A stretch of 64,000 nucleotides of DNA from Clostridium sp. AF27-2AA (lineage in GTDB: Bacteria > Bacillota > Clostridia > Lachnospirales > Lachnospiraceae). The notes beneath the pieces were generated by a model. That model had not been told where the DNA came from. It worked only from the letters and a program-made list of their open reading frames with translations, and did not search any database. The stretch spans positions 3,988-67,987 of the forward strand of contig NZ_QUFI01000017.1 of NCBI RefSeq assembly GCF_003478505.1, given 5' to 3'. Made by a program: the position numbers and the translations under genes. Shown here one piece after another: positions 16,748 through 25,879 of this stretch; the stretch's first letter is position 1; each line of letters begins with the position of its first letter.

Positions 16748-18334
16748 ATGATGAAAAAAACAGTGTCATTGCTTATGGCGGCAACGCTTGCAGTAGGTAT
16801 GCTTGCAGGCTGCGGCGGACAGAAGAGCGCAGAGACTTCTGCCAGTGCGGCAGGAGCTTCCGAACCGGCAGCCGTTGAGGAACCGGAAAAGAACGAAAGC
16901 ACAAACTACAAAAAAGAAATCCGTATCGGTACGCTGGCTGACCTGACTGTGAAAAACCGCTATGCAGGCACCGCAACCGTGACCACACAGACCTGTAACT
17001 CTACTTTTAATGGCCTGGTAAGCGTCGGAACAGATGGGGAAGCTGCTCCGGAGCTGGCTACAGAGTGGAGCAGCAACGACGATTCCACGGAATGGACCTT
17101 TAAGCTTCGTGAGGGCGTTAAGTTCCATGACGGCAGCGACTTCACCGCAGAGGATGTCAAGTTCACCTGGGAATACGCATCCACCACAGAGAATGACGGC
17201 ATCACACAGCCGATCACCGGTGTCAGCATGGTAGACGAGGTCGTAGTAGACGATCCGTACACCGTAACCTTCAAGCTGAACACAAGCTCTGCTGACTGGC
17301 TGTACTACGCAGCACAGGATATCATCTGCAAGAACGCCATTGAGACCAAGGGCTTTGAAGAGGGCAGCGCCATCGGTACCGGCCCATACTACTTTGACAA
17401 TCTGGAATCCGGTGTTTCATGGACCATCCGCCGTTTTGAAGATTACTGGGGTGAGAAACCAGTGACCGAGGCTATCACCTTCGTAGTTATCACAGACGCA
17501 AGCGCAAGAGCACTGGCACTTCAGTCCGGTGACATTGACGCAATGTACGACGGCAACCCGTCTGATATCGTAAACATGATGAACGACGGCAATTACAACG
17601 TATACAAGGCAGACAACATTCAGGTTGTATATGCCGGCTTCAACGCTCTGACCGAGAACGGCTCCAATAAGATCGTCCGTCAGGCAGTAGCTATGGCAGT
17701 AAACCGTGACGATATTGTAAACGCATGCTATGAGAACGGAAACTGCGGCGTGGCAGCAGAAAACTTCATCAGTACCGTAGCAGCGGGCTATGCACCGGTA
17801 GAGGCTTACCAGTATGATCCGGAAGGCGCAAAGAAACTCTTGGAAGACAACGGACTTTCCGGTCTTACCTTAAAGCTTTACACCTTCGCAAAATACATCC
17901 CGGTAGCAGAGGTTATGCAGGCAAACCTGGCACAGGCCGGCATCAACCTGGAGATTACCGAGTATGCACAGACCGGCTTCACCAAGGCTATCAAAGAGGA
18001 TAACAAATACGATCTGGCAATCAACTGTACTTCCCAGTACGGCGGCATCATGACCGTTATGGTTGAGTACCTGATGACCAACGCAGCAAGATCCTTCATG
18101 AACTACTCCAACCCGGAGTTTGATGCAAAGCTGACTGACGCATTAGCAAGCCCGAACTACGAAGAAATGCTTACAAAGTATGCAGACCTTCAGCAGTATG
18201 TTGCAGAAGAAGTACCGGGCGTGCCGATCTGCATGGCGAACCTGTTCTGCATCGGAACCAAGAACTTCTACGGTGTAAACCTGAACGCTCAGGCAGTCGA
18301 TGTAGATTTCACCAACTGCTATGTAATCGAATAA
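16748..18334 (+). CDS. ABC transporter substrate-binding lipoprotein, Opp/Dpp family (SBP_bac_5)
   Basis: This 528-residue protein has a lipoprotein signal with lipobox LAGC near residue 20, followed by an Ala/Ser/Glu linker. It shows the family blocks LATEWSSNDDSTEWTFKLREG, KFHDGSDFTAEDV and GTGPYYF. This family usually binds peptides or nickel. Here the operon ends with ribokinase and nucleoside hydrolase genes and is paired with a LacI-PfkB regulator, so a nucleoside or riboside ligand is inferred. The ATG at 16748 follows AAAGGAGAGGG. A stable hairpin after the gene may protect this most-needed part of the mRNA. Confidence 0.88.
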   Translation: MMKKTVSLLMAATLAVGMLAGCGGQKSAETSASAAGASEPAAVEEPEKNESTNYKKEIRIGTLADLTVKNRYAGTATVTTQTCNSTFNGLVSVGTDGEAAPELATEWSSNDDSTEWTFKLREGVKFHDGSDFTAEDVKFTWEYASTTENDGITQPITGVSMVDEVVVDDPYTVTFKLNTSSADWLYYAAQDIICKNAIETKGFEEGSAIGTGPYYFDNLESGVSWTIRRFEDYWGEKPVTEAITFVVITDASARALALQSGDIDAMYDGNPSDIVNMMNDGNYNVYKADNIQVVYAGFNALTENGSNKIVRQAVAMAVNRDDIVNACYENGNCGVAAENFISTVAAGYAPVEAYQYDPEGAKKLLEDNGLSGLTLKLYTFAKYIPVAEVMQANLAQAGINLEITEYAQTGFTKAIKEDNKYDLAINCTSQYGGIMTVMVEYLMTNAARSFMNYSNPEFDAKLTDALASPNYEEMLTKYADLQQYVAEEVPGVPICMANLFCIGTKNFYGVNLNAQAVDVDFTNCYVIE

Positions 18335-18360
18335 CGAAGACACATTTGACAGAATGAATA

Positions 18361-18396
18361 ACAGGGCTGTCGCTGGAATCACAGCGGTGGCCCTGT
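18361..18396 (+). other. Intercistronic mRNA hairpin
   Basis: ACAGGGC pairs with GCCCTGT, and the inner CGCTG pairs with CAGCG, separated by a three-base internal loop. There is no T-run, so it is probably a 3' stabiliser for the binding-protein mRNA or a partial attenuator, not a terminator. Confidence 0.7.
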
Positions 18397-18415
18397 GCTA
18401 TAAGAGGAGCTGACT

Positions 18416-19348
18416 ATGTTAAAATATGTTTTAAAACGTATTGTGATGATTATTCCTGTAGTTCTGGCGGTTTCATTCATTGTATTTTTCATCATGGATT
18501 TTGTCCCGTCAGACCCGGCGGTTACGGTGCTTGGAGACGGTGCTACAGAACAGCAGATTGAGTATTACCGTGAAACCCATGGCTTAAACGATCCGCTTCC
18601 GGTCCGCTATGTCCGTTACATGGCCGGAATCGCGAAAGGTGATCTTGGCACCAGCTACGCCCAGAACCGTCCGGTATGGGATATCTTCTTTGAAAAATTC
18701 CCAAATACCTTTAAGCTGGCCATCGCGTCGGTTATCGTTACAGTACTCTTGTCCATTCCGCTTGGTATTCTGGCGGCGGTAAAGAACAATACCTGGATCG
18801 ATACCATATGTTCGACACTGTCCTTTGTGGGACTGGCCATGCCGAACTTCTGGCTTGGCCTGCTGCTCATCATCCTGTTTTCCGTAAACCTGCACTGGCT
18901 GCCTTCCACCGGAGCGGTCGGATTTAAGAGCCTGATCCTTCCGGCCATTACCTGCGGTACCGGCAACATGGCGGCGCTGACCCGTATCACCCGTTCCTCC
19001 ATGCTGGATGTACTTCGCCAGGACTACCTGAGAACGGCCCGGGCCAAAGGCCAGAGTGAGGGAATGATCATTACCCATCACGCGTTCAAGAATGCCCAGA
19101 TCCCGGTGGTAACCCAGGTCGGCATCCAGATGTCTACCCTGCTTGGCGGAGCAGTCCTTACTGAGAGAGTATTCGCATGGCCGGGCGTGGGAGCGTTCCT
19201 GGTAGACTCCATTCAGAAGAGTGACTTTGAGGTGGTAACCGGTTTCGTTATCATGCTGGCTATTTTTGTATCCATTATCCTGCTGATCGTTGATGTAGTT
19301 TACGCATTTCTGGATCCCAGAATCAAAGCGCAGTATTCTAAAGGTTGA
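18416..19348 (+). CDS. ABC transporter permease, OppB/DppB family
   Basis: This 310-residue permease has about six membrane segments. An N-terminal TM (LKRIVMIIPVVLAVSFIVFFI) is followed by the periplasmic loop and the binding-protein-dependent transport domain. The coupling EAA-like motif is RTARAKGQSEGMIITHHAFKNA, split here across the loop region. AGAGGAG precedes the ATG. It pairs with the next permease to form the channel. Confidence 0.92.
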   Translation: MLKYVLKRIVMIIPVVLAVSFIVFFIMDFVPSDPAVTVLGDGATEQQIEYYRETHGLNDPLPVRYVRYMAGIAKGDLGTSYAQNRPVWDIFFEKFPNTFKLAIASVIVTVLLSIPLGILAAVKNNTWIDTICSTLSFVGLAMPNFWLGLLLIILFSVNLHWLPSTGAVGFKSLILPAITCGTGNMAALTRITRSSMLDVLRQDYLRTARAKGQSEGMIITHHAFKNAQIPVVTQVGIQMSTLLGGAVLTERVFAWPGVGAFLVDSIQKSDFEVVTGFVIMLAIFVSIILLIVDVVYAFLDPRIKAQYSKG

Positions 19349-19356
19349 GGTGGCTT

Positions 19357-20235
19357 ATGAGCAGTTCAAAAGAAAAATCAAGTGTAAAACAGAACCGGAT
19401 GCTGGAGGTGTGGAAGCAGTTCAGACGCAACAGGGGTGCGATGATTGGCCTGGTTGTGCTGATCTTCCTGATCCTGATTGCGGTTTTTGCAGATGTAATA
19501 TGGGATTATGATACGGATATCACTGCCATGCAGGTCGGTGACCGGTTATTGAAGCCGTGTCTGGCTCATCCGTTTGGAACCGATAACTATGGCCGGGATA
19601 TGCTGGCGAGAATCGGATACGGAACCAGATATTCCCTGGCTATTGGTTTTGCCTCTGTATTTATGGGAAGTGCGGTAGGTGTTCCTCTGGGGGCATTAGC
19701 CGGTTATATCGGCGGAAAATTCGATACCATTCTGATGAGATTTATTGATACCTTTACCATCATTCCAAGCCTTCTGATGACCATCATCCTGGTATCGGTA
19801 CTCGGAACCAACCTGTTCAACCTGATGCTGGCTCTCTCCATCAGTACGATGCCGGTCATGACACGTATTACCAGAGCTTCTGTTATGGTAACCAGGAATA
19901 ACGACTATGTGGAATCAGCCCGTGCGATCGGTGCACCTGTCCATGTCATTCTGCTACAGCATGTTCTGCCGAACTGTTTCTCTCCGATTCTGGTGCAGGC
20001 CACGCTGAGAGTGGGAACCTCCATTATCTCCGCAGCAGGACTCAGCTACATTGGACTGGGCGTGCCGCTTCCGACTCCGGAGTGGGGCGCACTGTTAAGC
20101 GCATCCAAGTCATTCATCATCAATGCGCAGCATATGTGCCTGTTTCCGGGTCTGGCAATTATGATCACAGTTATGGTAATTAACCTGGTAGGCGACGGTC
20201 TGAGAGATGCACTGGACCCGAAATTGAAACGATAA
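19357..20235 (+). CDS. ABC transporter permease, OppC/DppC family
   Basis: This 292-residue second permease has the N-terminal OppC-type segment (QFRRNRGAMIGLVVLIFLI) and the HPFGTDNYGRDMLARIGYG motif that marks DppC/OppC/NikC proteins. The EAA-like loop is ESARAIGAPVHVILLQHVLPN. The ATG at 19357 is preferred over a TTG at 19345 because GAGGTGG sits just before it. It follows the first permease by eight bases. Confidence 0.92.
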   Translation: MSSSKEKSSVKQNRMLEVWKQFRRNRGAMIGLVVLIFLILIAVFADVIWDYDTDITAMQVGDRLLKPCLAHPFGTDNYGRDMLARIGYGTRYSLAIGFASVFMGSAVGVPLGALAGYIGGKFDTILMRFIDTFTIIPSLLMTIILVSVLGTNLFNLMLALSISTMPVMTRITRASVMVTRNNDYVESARAIGAPVHVILLQHVLPNCFSPILVQATLRVGTSIISAAGLSYIGLGVPLPTPEWGALLSASKSFIINAQHMCLFPGLAIMITVMVINLVGDGLRDALDPKLKR

Positions 20236-20250
20236 GGCGGGGTGAAAAGA

Positions 20251-21294
20251 ATGTTTGGCAGAAAGAGAAAAGGCGATAGCGGACTCGACAAAATACGTGA
20301 AACTACAGATCTGGCGGTTGACGTGGAGAATCTGGTTGTAAAATATGTTACCTCCGAAGAGACTGTGGAGGCGGTCAACTCCATTGATCTGAAACTGAAA
20401 CGAAAAAGAACCCTGGGACTGGTAGGTGAGACCGGCGCCGGCAAAACGACAGCCATGCTGGCTCTGATGAATATGGTTCCCTCCCCTCCTGGCGTGATCA
20501 CAGAGGGCTCCATCAAAGTAAACGGACTGGATATGCGTAAGCTTACTCCGGCACAGCTTCAGGCCGTGCGCGGAAGTGAGATCGCCATGATCTTCCAGGA
20601 TCCCATGACTTCCTTAAATCCAGTTCTTACCGTAGGCGACCAGATTGCGGAAAGTATCTCTCTCCACCGCAATCTTTCCAAGGTCGAGGTAAAGCAGGAG
20701 GTAGGAAAGCTGCTTGCGAAGGTAGGCATTGACCCAAGACGGGCATCGGAGTATCCGCATCAGTTTTCCGGCGGTATGCGCCAGAGAGTAGACATTGCGA
20801 TTGCTCTGGCCTGCAACCCGACTGTGCTGATTGCTGATGAGCCGACTTCCGCACTGGATGTTACCATTCAGGCCCAGATCCTGCAGATGATGCGCCAGTT
20901 AAAGGAAGAAAACGATACCTCCATGATCCTGATCACCCATGACCTTGGCGTTGTGGCAGAGATGTGCGATGATGTGGCAGTTATGTATGCCGGACATATT
21001 GTGGAATACGGTACGCTGGAAGAGGTATTCAACCATACAAAGCATCCGTATACAGAGGGCTTGTTTGTATCATTGCCGAATATTCACAAACGTGTGGAAA
21101 AGCTGCATCCGATCCAGGGCCTGATGCCGGATCCGTCCAATCTGCCGAAGGGCTGCGCGTTTGCGGAACGGTGTCCATACGCGACAGACGCGTGCTGGGA
21201 AAAAGCGCCGGAAACCTTTACGTTTTCCGAGACACACAGAGTTGCGTGCAGCGCATACAGAAATCCTGAGTTCAGAATTAGGAGGAACGGGTAA
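20251..21294 (+). CDS. ABC transporter ATP-binding protein, OppD/DppD family
   Basis: This 347-residue ATPase has Walker [11 protein letters not shown]-loop FQDPM, signature FSGGMRQR, Walker [13 protein letters not shown] and the switch His in ITHD. The C-terminal oligopeptide-transporter extension carries the Cys-rich [14 protein letters not shown], likely an Fe-S or metal site seen in this family. The start at 20251 suits the GGCGGGG ribosome binding site; a GTG nine bases earlier is too close. Its stop shares one base with the next ATG. Confidence 0.93.
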   Translation: MFGRKRKGDSGLDKIRETTDLAVDVENLVVKYVTSEETVEAVNSIDLKLKRKRTLGLVGETGAGKTTAMLALMNMVPSPPGVITEGSIKVNGLDMRKLTPAQLQAVRGSEIAMIFQDPMTSLNPVLTVGDQIAESISLHRNLSKVEVKQEVGKLLAKVGIDPRRASEYPHQFSGGMRQRVDIAIALACNPTVLIADEPTSALDVTIQAQILQMMRQLKEENDTSMILITHDLGVVAEMCDDVAVMYAGHIVEYGTLEEVFNHTKHPYTEGLFVSLPNIHKRVEKLHPIQGLMPDPSNLPKGCAFAERCPYATDACWEKAPETFTFSETHRVACSAYRNPEFRIRRNG

Positions 21295-22283
21295 TGGCAG
21301 ATAATATTCTTGAAGTACGAAATCTGAAGAAATACTTTACAACCCACAAGGGAAACGTTCATGCGGTAGATAATGTCAGCTTTACCCTGGAACGGGGAAA
21401 AACACTGGGAATCGTGGGCGAGTCCGGCTGTGGAAAATCTACCACGGGCAGAACGATTTTACGGCTGATCGAGCCGACTTCCGGTGAGGTGTATTTTGAG
21501 GGAAAGGACATCAGTAAGCTCTCTAATAAAGAAATGACAAAGCTGCGTAAAGATATGCAGATCATTTTCCAGGATCCCTTCTCTTCCCTGGATCCCCGCA
21601 TGACCGTCAGCCAGCTGATTGCAGAGCCTCTGAAGTATCATCCGATCCTGAAAGCAAAGAATAAAAAGGAACTTGAAAAAGAGACGGAAGAAACTGTTCT
21701 GGAGCTGATGCGGACGGTAGGACTGGCCGAGCGTCTTTACAACGCATATCCTCATGAGCTGGACGGCGGACGCAGACAGAGAATCGGAATTGCGAGAGCC
21801 CTTGCGCTGCAGCCAAAGCTGATTGTATGCGATGAGCCGGTATCCGCGCTGGATGTGTCTATTCAGGCGCAGATCTTAAACCTGCTGCAGGATCTTCAGA
21901 AGGAGCGCGGACTGACCTATATTTTCATTACCCATAACCTGTCTGTAGTAAATCATATCGCGGACGAAATCGCGGTTATGTATCTGGGAAGTGTTGTGGA
22001 GAAAGCACCGGTGGAGGAGCTGTTCGAGAATCCGCTCCATCCCTACACGAAAGCGCTGCTGTCAGTTATTCCGATCCCGGAAATTCACGAGGTGAAAAAG
22101 GAACTGGCCATTCAGGGCGAGGTGGTATCCCCAATCAATCTTCCGGATGAATGCCGGTTTTATAAGAGATGTCCGGTCCGCTGCGATGCCTGCAGACAGG
22201 GAGTACCGGCACTGCGGGAGGTAAGTCCGGGTCATTTTGTAGCCTGTGCGAAATGTCAGCAGGCTCCTGCGGGACAGTGCTGA
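21294..22283 (+). CDS. ABC transporter ATP-binding protein, OppF/DppF family
   Basis: This 329-residue partner ATPase has Walker A GESGCGKST, Walker B LIVCDEPVSALD and the ITHN switch. The ABC signature reads LDGGRRQR, with Asp at the position of the Ser that normally contacts ATP gamma-phosphate. This would make one of the two ATP sites atypical, while the partner keeps FSGGMRQR. The C-terminal Cys-rich motif (CRFYKRCPVRCDAC) is present. It is the last transporter gene before the ribokinase. Confidence 0.92.
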   Translation: MADNILEVRNLKKYFTTHKGNVHAVDNVSFTLERGKTLGIVGESGCGKSTTGRTILRLIEPTSGEVYFEGKDISKLSNKEMTKLRKDMQIIFQDPFSSLDPRMTVSQLIAEPLKYHPILKAKNKKELEKETEETVLELMRTVGLAERLYNAYPHELDGGRRQRIGIARALALQPKLIVCDEPVSALDVSIQAQILNLLQDLQKERGLTYIFITHNLSVVNHIADEIAVMYLGSVVEKAPVEELFENPLHPYTKALLSVIPIPEIHEVKKELAIQGEVVSPINLPDECRFYKRCPVRCDACRQGVPALREVSPGHFVACAKCQQAPAGQC

Positions 22284-22315
22284 AAACAGAATCGTATGAG
22301 GCAGGAGGTAGATGC

Positions 22316-23212
22316 ATGAGATTTGTCAATTTTGGTTCTTTGAACATTGACTATACATTTGGGGTTGATAAGATTGTCTGCGCAGGTCAGACTATCTCAT
22401 CAGTCTCCGAACAGAGATTTCCGGGAGGAAAGGGACTGAATCAGAGCCTGGCAGCGGCTCGGGCCGGCTGCGAGCTGTATCACGCAGGTTTGATCGGTGA
22501 TGACGGCGGTTTCTTAAAAGAACTGCTGCAGGAGGCCGATGTGGACTGCCGGTTTTTGAAAGAGGTATCAGGCGGAACCGGAAAAGCGTTTATTCAGGTA
22601 GAGGCATCCGGCCAGAACTGTATTGTCCTGAGCGGAGGAGCCAATCAGAAGAACACGGAGGCATACTGCGACGAAGTATTAAATTATTTTGGCAGGGGTG
22701 ACTATCTGCTTCTTCAGAATGAGGTAAACTGCCTGAGCTATCTGATTGATAAGGCTTATGAGAAGGGTATGAAAATTGTCCTGAATCCGTCTCCGATGGA
22801 TGAAAAAATCCTGGCCTGTGACCTGAGCAAGATCTCTGTATTCATTATGAATGAGGATGAGGGCAGCCGCATTTCCGGGGAAACAACACCGGAAAAGATT
22901 CTGGATAAAATGGAAACACTGTATCCGGAGGCGGAGGTAGTACTGACCCTGGGAGAAAAGGGCTGTGCTTACTCTTACAAAAAACAGCGGATTTATCAGA
23001 AGAGCTATCCGGTGTCCGCAGTGGATACAACAGGAGCAGGTGATACGTTTACCGGATATTACCTTGCGTGCAGCCTGGAAAATATGAATATCAGGGACTG
23101 CCTGGAATATGCTTCCCGGGCCGCGGCCATTGCAGTGACCCGAAAGGGAGCAGCCTCCGCAATTCCGTGGAGACAGGAAGTGGAAGCTTTTAAAGAAAAA
23201 GCGGCAGTCTGA
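22316..23212 (+). CDS. PfkB-family carbohydrate kinase (ribokinase-like)
   Basis: This 298-residue kinase has FGSLNIDYTF at the start, the substrate motif PGGKGLNQSLAAARAG and the catalytic DTTGAGDTFTGY near residue 239. It would phosphorylate ribose released by the downstream nucleoside hydrolase, giving ribose 5-phosphate. The start at 22316 has GGAGG eight bases upstream; the longer in-frame extension overlaps OppF and looks non-coding. It has canonical motifs, unlike the kinase half of the LacI fusion, so the locus encodes two probably non-redundant kinases. Ribose is the best guess; other sugars are possible. Confidence 0.9.
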   Translation: MRFVNFGSLNIDYTFGVDKIVCAGQTISSVSEQRFPGGKGLNQSLAAARAGCELYHAGLIGDDGGFLKELLQEADVDCRFLKEVSGGTGKAFIQVEASGQNCIVLSGGANQKNTEAYCDEVLNYFGRGDYLLLQNEVNCLSYLIDKAYEKGMKIVLNPSPMDEKILACDLSKISVFIMNEDEGSRISGETTPEKILDKMETLYPEAEVVLTLGEKGCAYSYKKQRIYQKSYPVSAVDTTGAGDTFTGYYLACSLENMNIRDCLEYASRAAAIAVTRKGAASAIPWRQEVEAFKEKAAV

Positions 23213-23235
23213 AGCAGGACAGAGAGGACAGACAC

Positions 23236-24276
23236 ATGGATGAGAAATTAAGAAGGGAACGGCTGACGGTTCCCACGGGGAAAATCCGTCTGGTGATCGA
23301 TACGGACGCAAAGAATGAGGTGGATGACCAGTTCGCAATTGCCTGGGCGCTACGCTCGCCGGAGCGTTTTCAGGTTGAGGCGGTTTACGCAGCTCCGTTT
23401 TCCCATACTGTTTTCCGGCATAATATCGGAGATCTGGATTTTGCGGTTCAGGAGGATCCGGCGGAAGGAATGGAGCAAAGTTACCAGGAAATCCGGAAGA
23501 TCTTTCAGCTACTGGATGAGAATCCGGACGGAAGAGTATTCCGCGGAGCGACCGGCTATCTGAATGAAAAGCGGGACCCAGTTATGAGTGATGCAGTGCG
23601 CGACCTGATTGAGCGCGGTATGAGCAGTGATGAGCCGCTTTATGTGGCATCGATCGGGGCCTGCACCAATGTGGCTTCCGCGCTTCTGGCAGAGCCGCGT
23701 CTGGCGGACCACATTGTTGTGATCTGGCTTGGCGGTCAGCCGCTGTATTTTGACCATGGCTATGAGTTCAATATGGGCCAGGAAATTCGCGGGGCACAGC
23801 ATCTGTTCAACTGCGGAGTTCCCCTTGTGTGGGTACCCTGCATGAATGTGGCTTCCCTGCTGACCTTTTCCGATGATGAGGCCCGGTGCAAGCTAAACGG
23901 AAAGAGCCGGATCGGCACATATCTGACGGACATTGTGCTGGATCAGTTTACCAATCTGGAAAAGGCGGTTAACCGCGGGAAGATGCACCGCACGCTTCAG
24001 CTAAAGGGCCGGGAAGACCAGCCGGAAGAATATTTTGCCGGATTTGAGACAAAGCATGTGGCGTGGTCCAGAACCATCTGGGATATTTCCACCATTGCGT
24101 TTCTGAAGAATCCGGGATGGATCCAGTCCACGCGCGTGCCCTCGCCGGTTCTCGGTGATGACTGTCGCTGGGTAAAGAATGCGGATATGACCGGCCGTCA
24201 CGAAATAAGAGTGGCAAATTACTGTCAGAGAGATCTGATTTTCGGAGATCTTGTGTCCTGTTTGGATCATGACTGA
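23236..24276 (+). CDS. Inosine-uridine-preferring nucleoside hydrolase family protein
   Basis: This 346-residue enzyme would cleave the N-glycosidic bond of ribonucleosides to free base plus ribose. The Ca2+-binding signature is DTDAKNEVDD at residues 22-31, fully matching the DTDxxxDD family pattern. The active-site Asn/His region and a typical PLYVASIGACTNVASAL block follow. It is the last gene of the operon, 23 bases after the ribokinase, and gives the operon its meaning: uptake, cleavage, phosphorylation. It is slightly longer than E. coli RihA-type enzymes. Base preference cannot be predicted. Confidence 0.92.
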   Translation: MDEKLRRERLTVPTGKIRLVIDTDAKNEVDDQFAIAWALRSPERFQVEAVYAAPFSHTVFRHNIGDLDFAVQEDPAEGMEQSYQEIRKIFQLLDENPDGRVFRGATGYLNEKRDPVMSDAVRDLIERGMSSDEPLYVASIGACTNVASALLAEPRLADHIVVIWLGGQPLYFDHGYEFNMGQEIRGAQHLFNCGVPLVWVPCMNVASLLTFSDDEARCKLNGKSRIGTYLTDIVLDQFTNLEKAVNRGKMHRTLQLKGREDQPEEYFAGFETKHVAWSRTIWDISTIAFLKNPGWIQSTRVPSPVLGDDCRWVKNADMTGRHEIRVANYCQRDLIFGDLVSCLDHD

Positions 24277-24280
24277 TAAA

Positions 24281-24303
24281 AGTACCGGGAACGGTTTCTT
24301 TTG
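24281..24303 (+). terminator. Weak terminator after the nucleoside operon
   Basis: The short stem ACCG-GGAA-CGGT is followed by TTCTTTT. The stem is only four strong pairs, so termination would be partial. Confidence 0.35.
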
Positions 24304-24309
24304 CCTTGG

Positions 24310-24338
24310 TTGACGCAGGCTTTCCTTTGTACTAAAAT
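24310..24338 (+). promoter_or_regulatory. Promoter of the malic enzyme gene
   Basis: TTGACG and TAAAAT are separated by exactly 17 bases. AGGAG follows at 24364-24368, ahead of the GTG at 24378. Confidence 0.65.
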
Positions 24339-24363
24339 AGAATAAAATTTAACAACATATTTC

Positions 24364-24452
24364 AGGAGCACAAACTGGTGGATAAGAAATAGCTTGCAAT
24401 TGAAAAACACAAAGAGTGGAAAGGTAAGATCGAGGTCATCTCCCGTGCGAAG
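24364..24452 (+). other. Original 5' end of malic enzyme, interrupted by an in-frame TAG
   Basis: AGGAG (24364-24368) and a GTG start (24378) open a frame that reads VDKK, then TAG (24390-24392), then LAIEKHKEWKGKIEV, and continues without a break into the malic enzyme. The post-stop residues match the usual malic enzyme N-terminus, so this was coding sequence. A single change from CAG or GAG would create the stop. No good alternative start lies between the TAG and 24453. Confidence 0.75.
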
Positions 24453-25565
24453 GTGACAACTCCGGAGGAACTTTCCATCGCCTATACTCCGGGTGTTGCA
24501 GAGCCGTGCCTGCTGATCGCGGAGGATGAGTCTCTGGCGTACGATTACACCAGCAAGGGCAACCTGGTAGCTGTTATCACGGACGGAACCGCGGTTCTGG
24601 GACTTGGAGATATTGGGCCGTCTGCAGGAATGCCGGTTATGGAGGGAAAATGTGCTCTGTTTAAAGAGTTTGCAGGCGTAGACGCGTTCCCGCTGTGCGT
24701 AGATTCCAAGGATGTGGATACCATCGTCAATACCATTGCGCTGATCTCCAAGAGCTTCGGCGGCATCAACCTGGAGGACATTGCGGCTCCGAGATGTTTT
24801 GAGATCGAGAAAAAACTGAAAGAGCGCTGTGATATCCCGGTATTCCACGATGACCAGCACGGTACCGCCATCGTAGTTGGCGCGGCACTCCTGAACGCGG
24901 TAAAGGTGACCGGCAAGAAGATGGGCGAACTGAGAGTCGTCATCAACGGCGCAGGTGCTGCAGGCGTGGCAATCGGCAAGCAGCTCATTGCCATGGGATT
25001 CGGAAACATCATTATGTGCGATATCAACGGCATCATCTGCGAAGGTGATGAGAACTTAAACTCCGGCCAGGAGGAAATCTCTCACATCAGCAACTTAAAC
25101 AAAGAACACGGAAAACTGGCAGACGCGTTAAAGGGAGCAGACATCTTTGTCGGTGTTTCCAGACCGCATCTGGTTACCAAAGAGATGGTAGCCACCATGA
25201 ACAACGGTATCGTATTCGCCATGGCAAATCCGGTTCCGGAGATCATGCCAGATGAGGCAAAGGCAGGCGGCGCAGCAGTGGTTGGAACCGGCCGTTCTGA
25301 TTATCCGAACCAGATCAACAACATACTGGTATTCCCGGGACTTTTCAAAGGTGTCCTTGCTGTGCGGGCAAAAGATATCACTGAGAACATGAAGATCGCG
25401 GCGGCTCATGCCATCGCAGCAGTCATTCCGGAAGAAGAACTGACCCCAGAGTATGTCATCCCGTCCTCTTTTGACAAGCGCGTAGCTCTGGCTGTAGCAA
25501 ATGCAGTGGCAAAAGCGGCAGTGGAGGAAGGTATCAACCGTGTGCCATATGAGGAGATCAAATAA
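24453..25565 (+). CDS. NAD(P)-dependent malic enzyme
   Basis: This protein oxidatively decarboxylates malate to pyruvate and CO2. The catalytic Tyr motif AYTPGVAEPC, the metal-binding FHDDQHGTA and the Rossmann motif INGAGAAGVA are intact. The length from 24453 is 370 residues, about 25 short of the family because the N-terminal helix lies upstream of an amber codon (see 24364-24452). Translation may restart at GTG 24453, where only a distant GAGG is seen, or the TAG may be read through. The catalytic body shows no further lesion. It is monocistronic, with its own promoter and terminator. Confidence 0.85.
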   Translation: MTTPEELSIAYTPGVAEPCLLIAEDESLAYDYTSKGNLVAVITDGTAVLGLGDIGPSAGMPVMEGKCALFKEFAGVDAFPLCVDSKDVDTIVNTIALISKSFGGINLEDIAAPRCFEIEKKLKERCDIPVFHDDQHGTAIVVGAALLNAVKVTGKKMGELRVVINGAGAAGVAIGKQLIAMGFGNIIMCDINGIICEGDENLNSGQEEISHISNLNKEHGKLADALKGADIFVGVSRPHLVTKEMVATMNNGIVFAMANPVPEIMPDEAKAGGAAVVGTGRSDYPNQINNILVFPGLFKGVLAVRAKDITENMKIAAAHAIAAVIPEEELTPEYVIPSSFDKRVALAVANAVAKAAVEEGINRVPYEEIK

Positions 25566-25647
25566 AGGCATAAGAAAAATCTATAGGGCCATATAAAAAA
25601 CTTATATTTAAGATAAGAAGAAAGTTATTTGACCTGAAAATCGTTAA

Positions 25648-25681
25648 AACCGTCACATTTTTTGGATGTGGCGGTTTTTTT
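25648..25681 (+). terminator. Terminator of malic enzyme
   Basis: AACCGTCACAT pairs with ATGTGGCGGTT, followed by a run of T. It lies about 80 bases after the stop. The 25566-25879 gap holds this terminator and the atp promoter. Confidence 0.85.
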
Positions 25682-25816
25682 GGTATAAATGTGCACCAAA
25701 CTGGCAAGTATGACAATTTTTATCAGTTATTTTTGTTGAAATGTTCGATAAAAAAATGACAGAAATGTTTGTGATGTGCAAGATTCACCATTTTTTAACG
25801 AACCAACTATTCATAA

Positions 25817-25845
25817 TGGACAAAATCAAAAAGTTTGGGTATAAT
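25817..25845 (+). promoter_or_regulatory. Promoter of the atp operon
   Basis: TGGACA (25817-25822) and a perfect TATAAT (25840-25845) are separated by 17 bases, 35 bases before the first gene. The preceding ~130 bases are AT-rich without a recognised riboswitch. Confidence 0.7.
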
Positions 25846-25879
25846 AGTTTGTACATGCAAAATGCAAAGAGAGGTGGAT

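Noticed and set aside
24378..24392. Independent short peptide ending at the TAG
   Set aside because: Only four codons long. Sequence after the TAG is in frame and homologous to malic enzyme, so it is the gene's own start.
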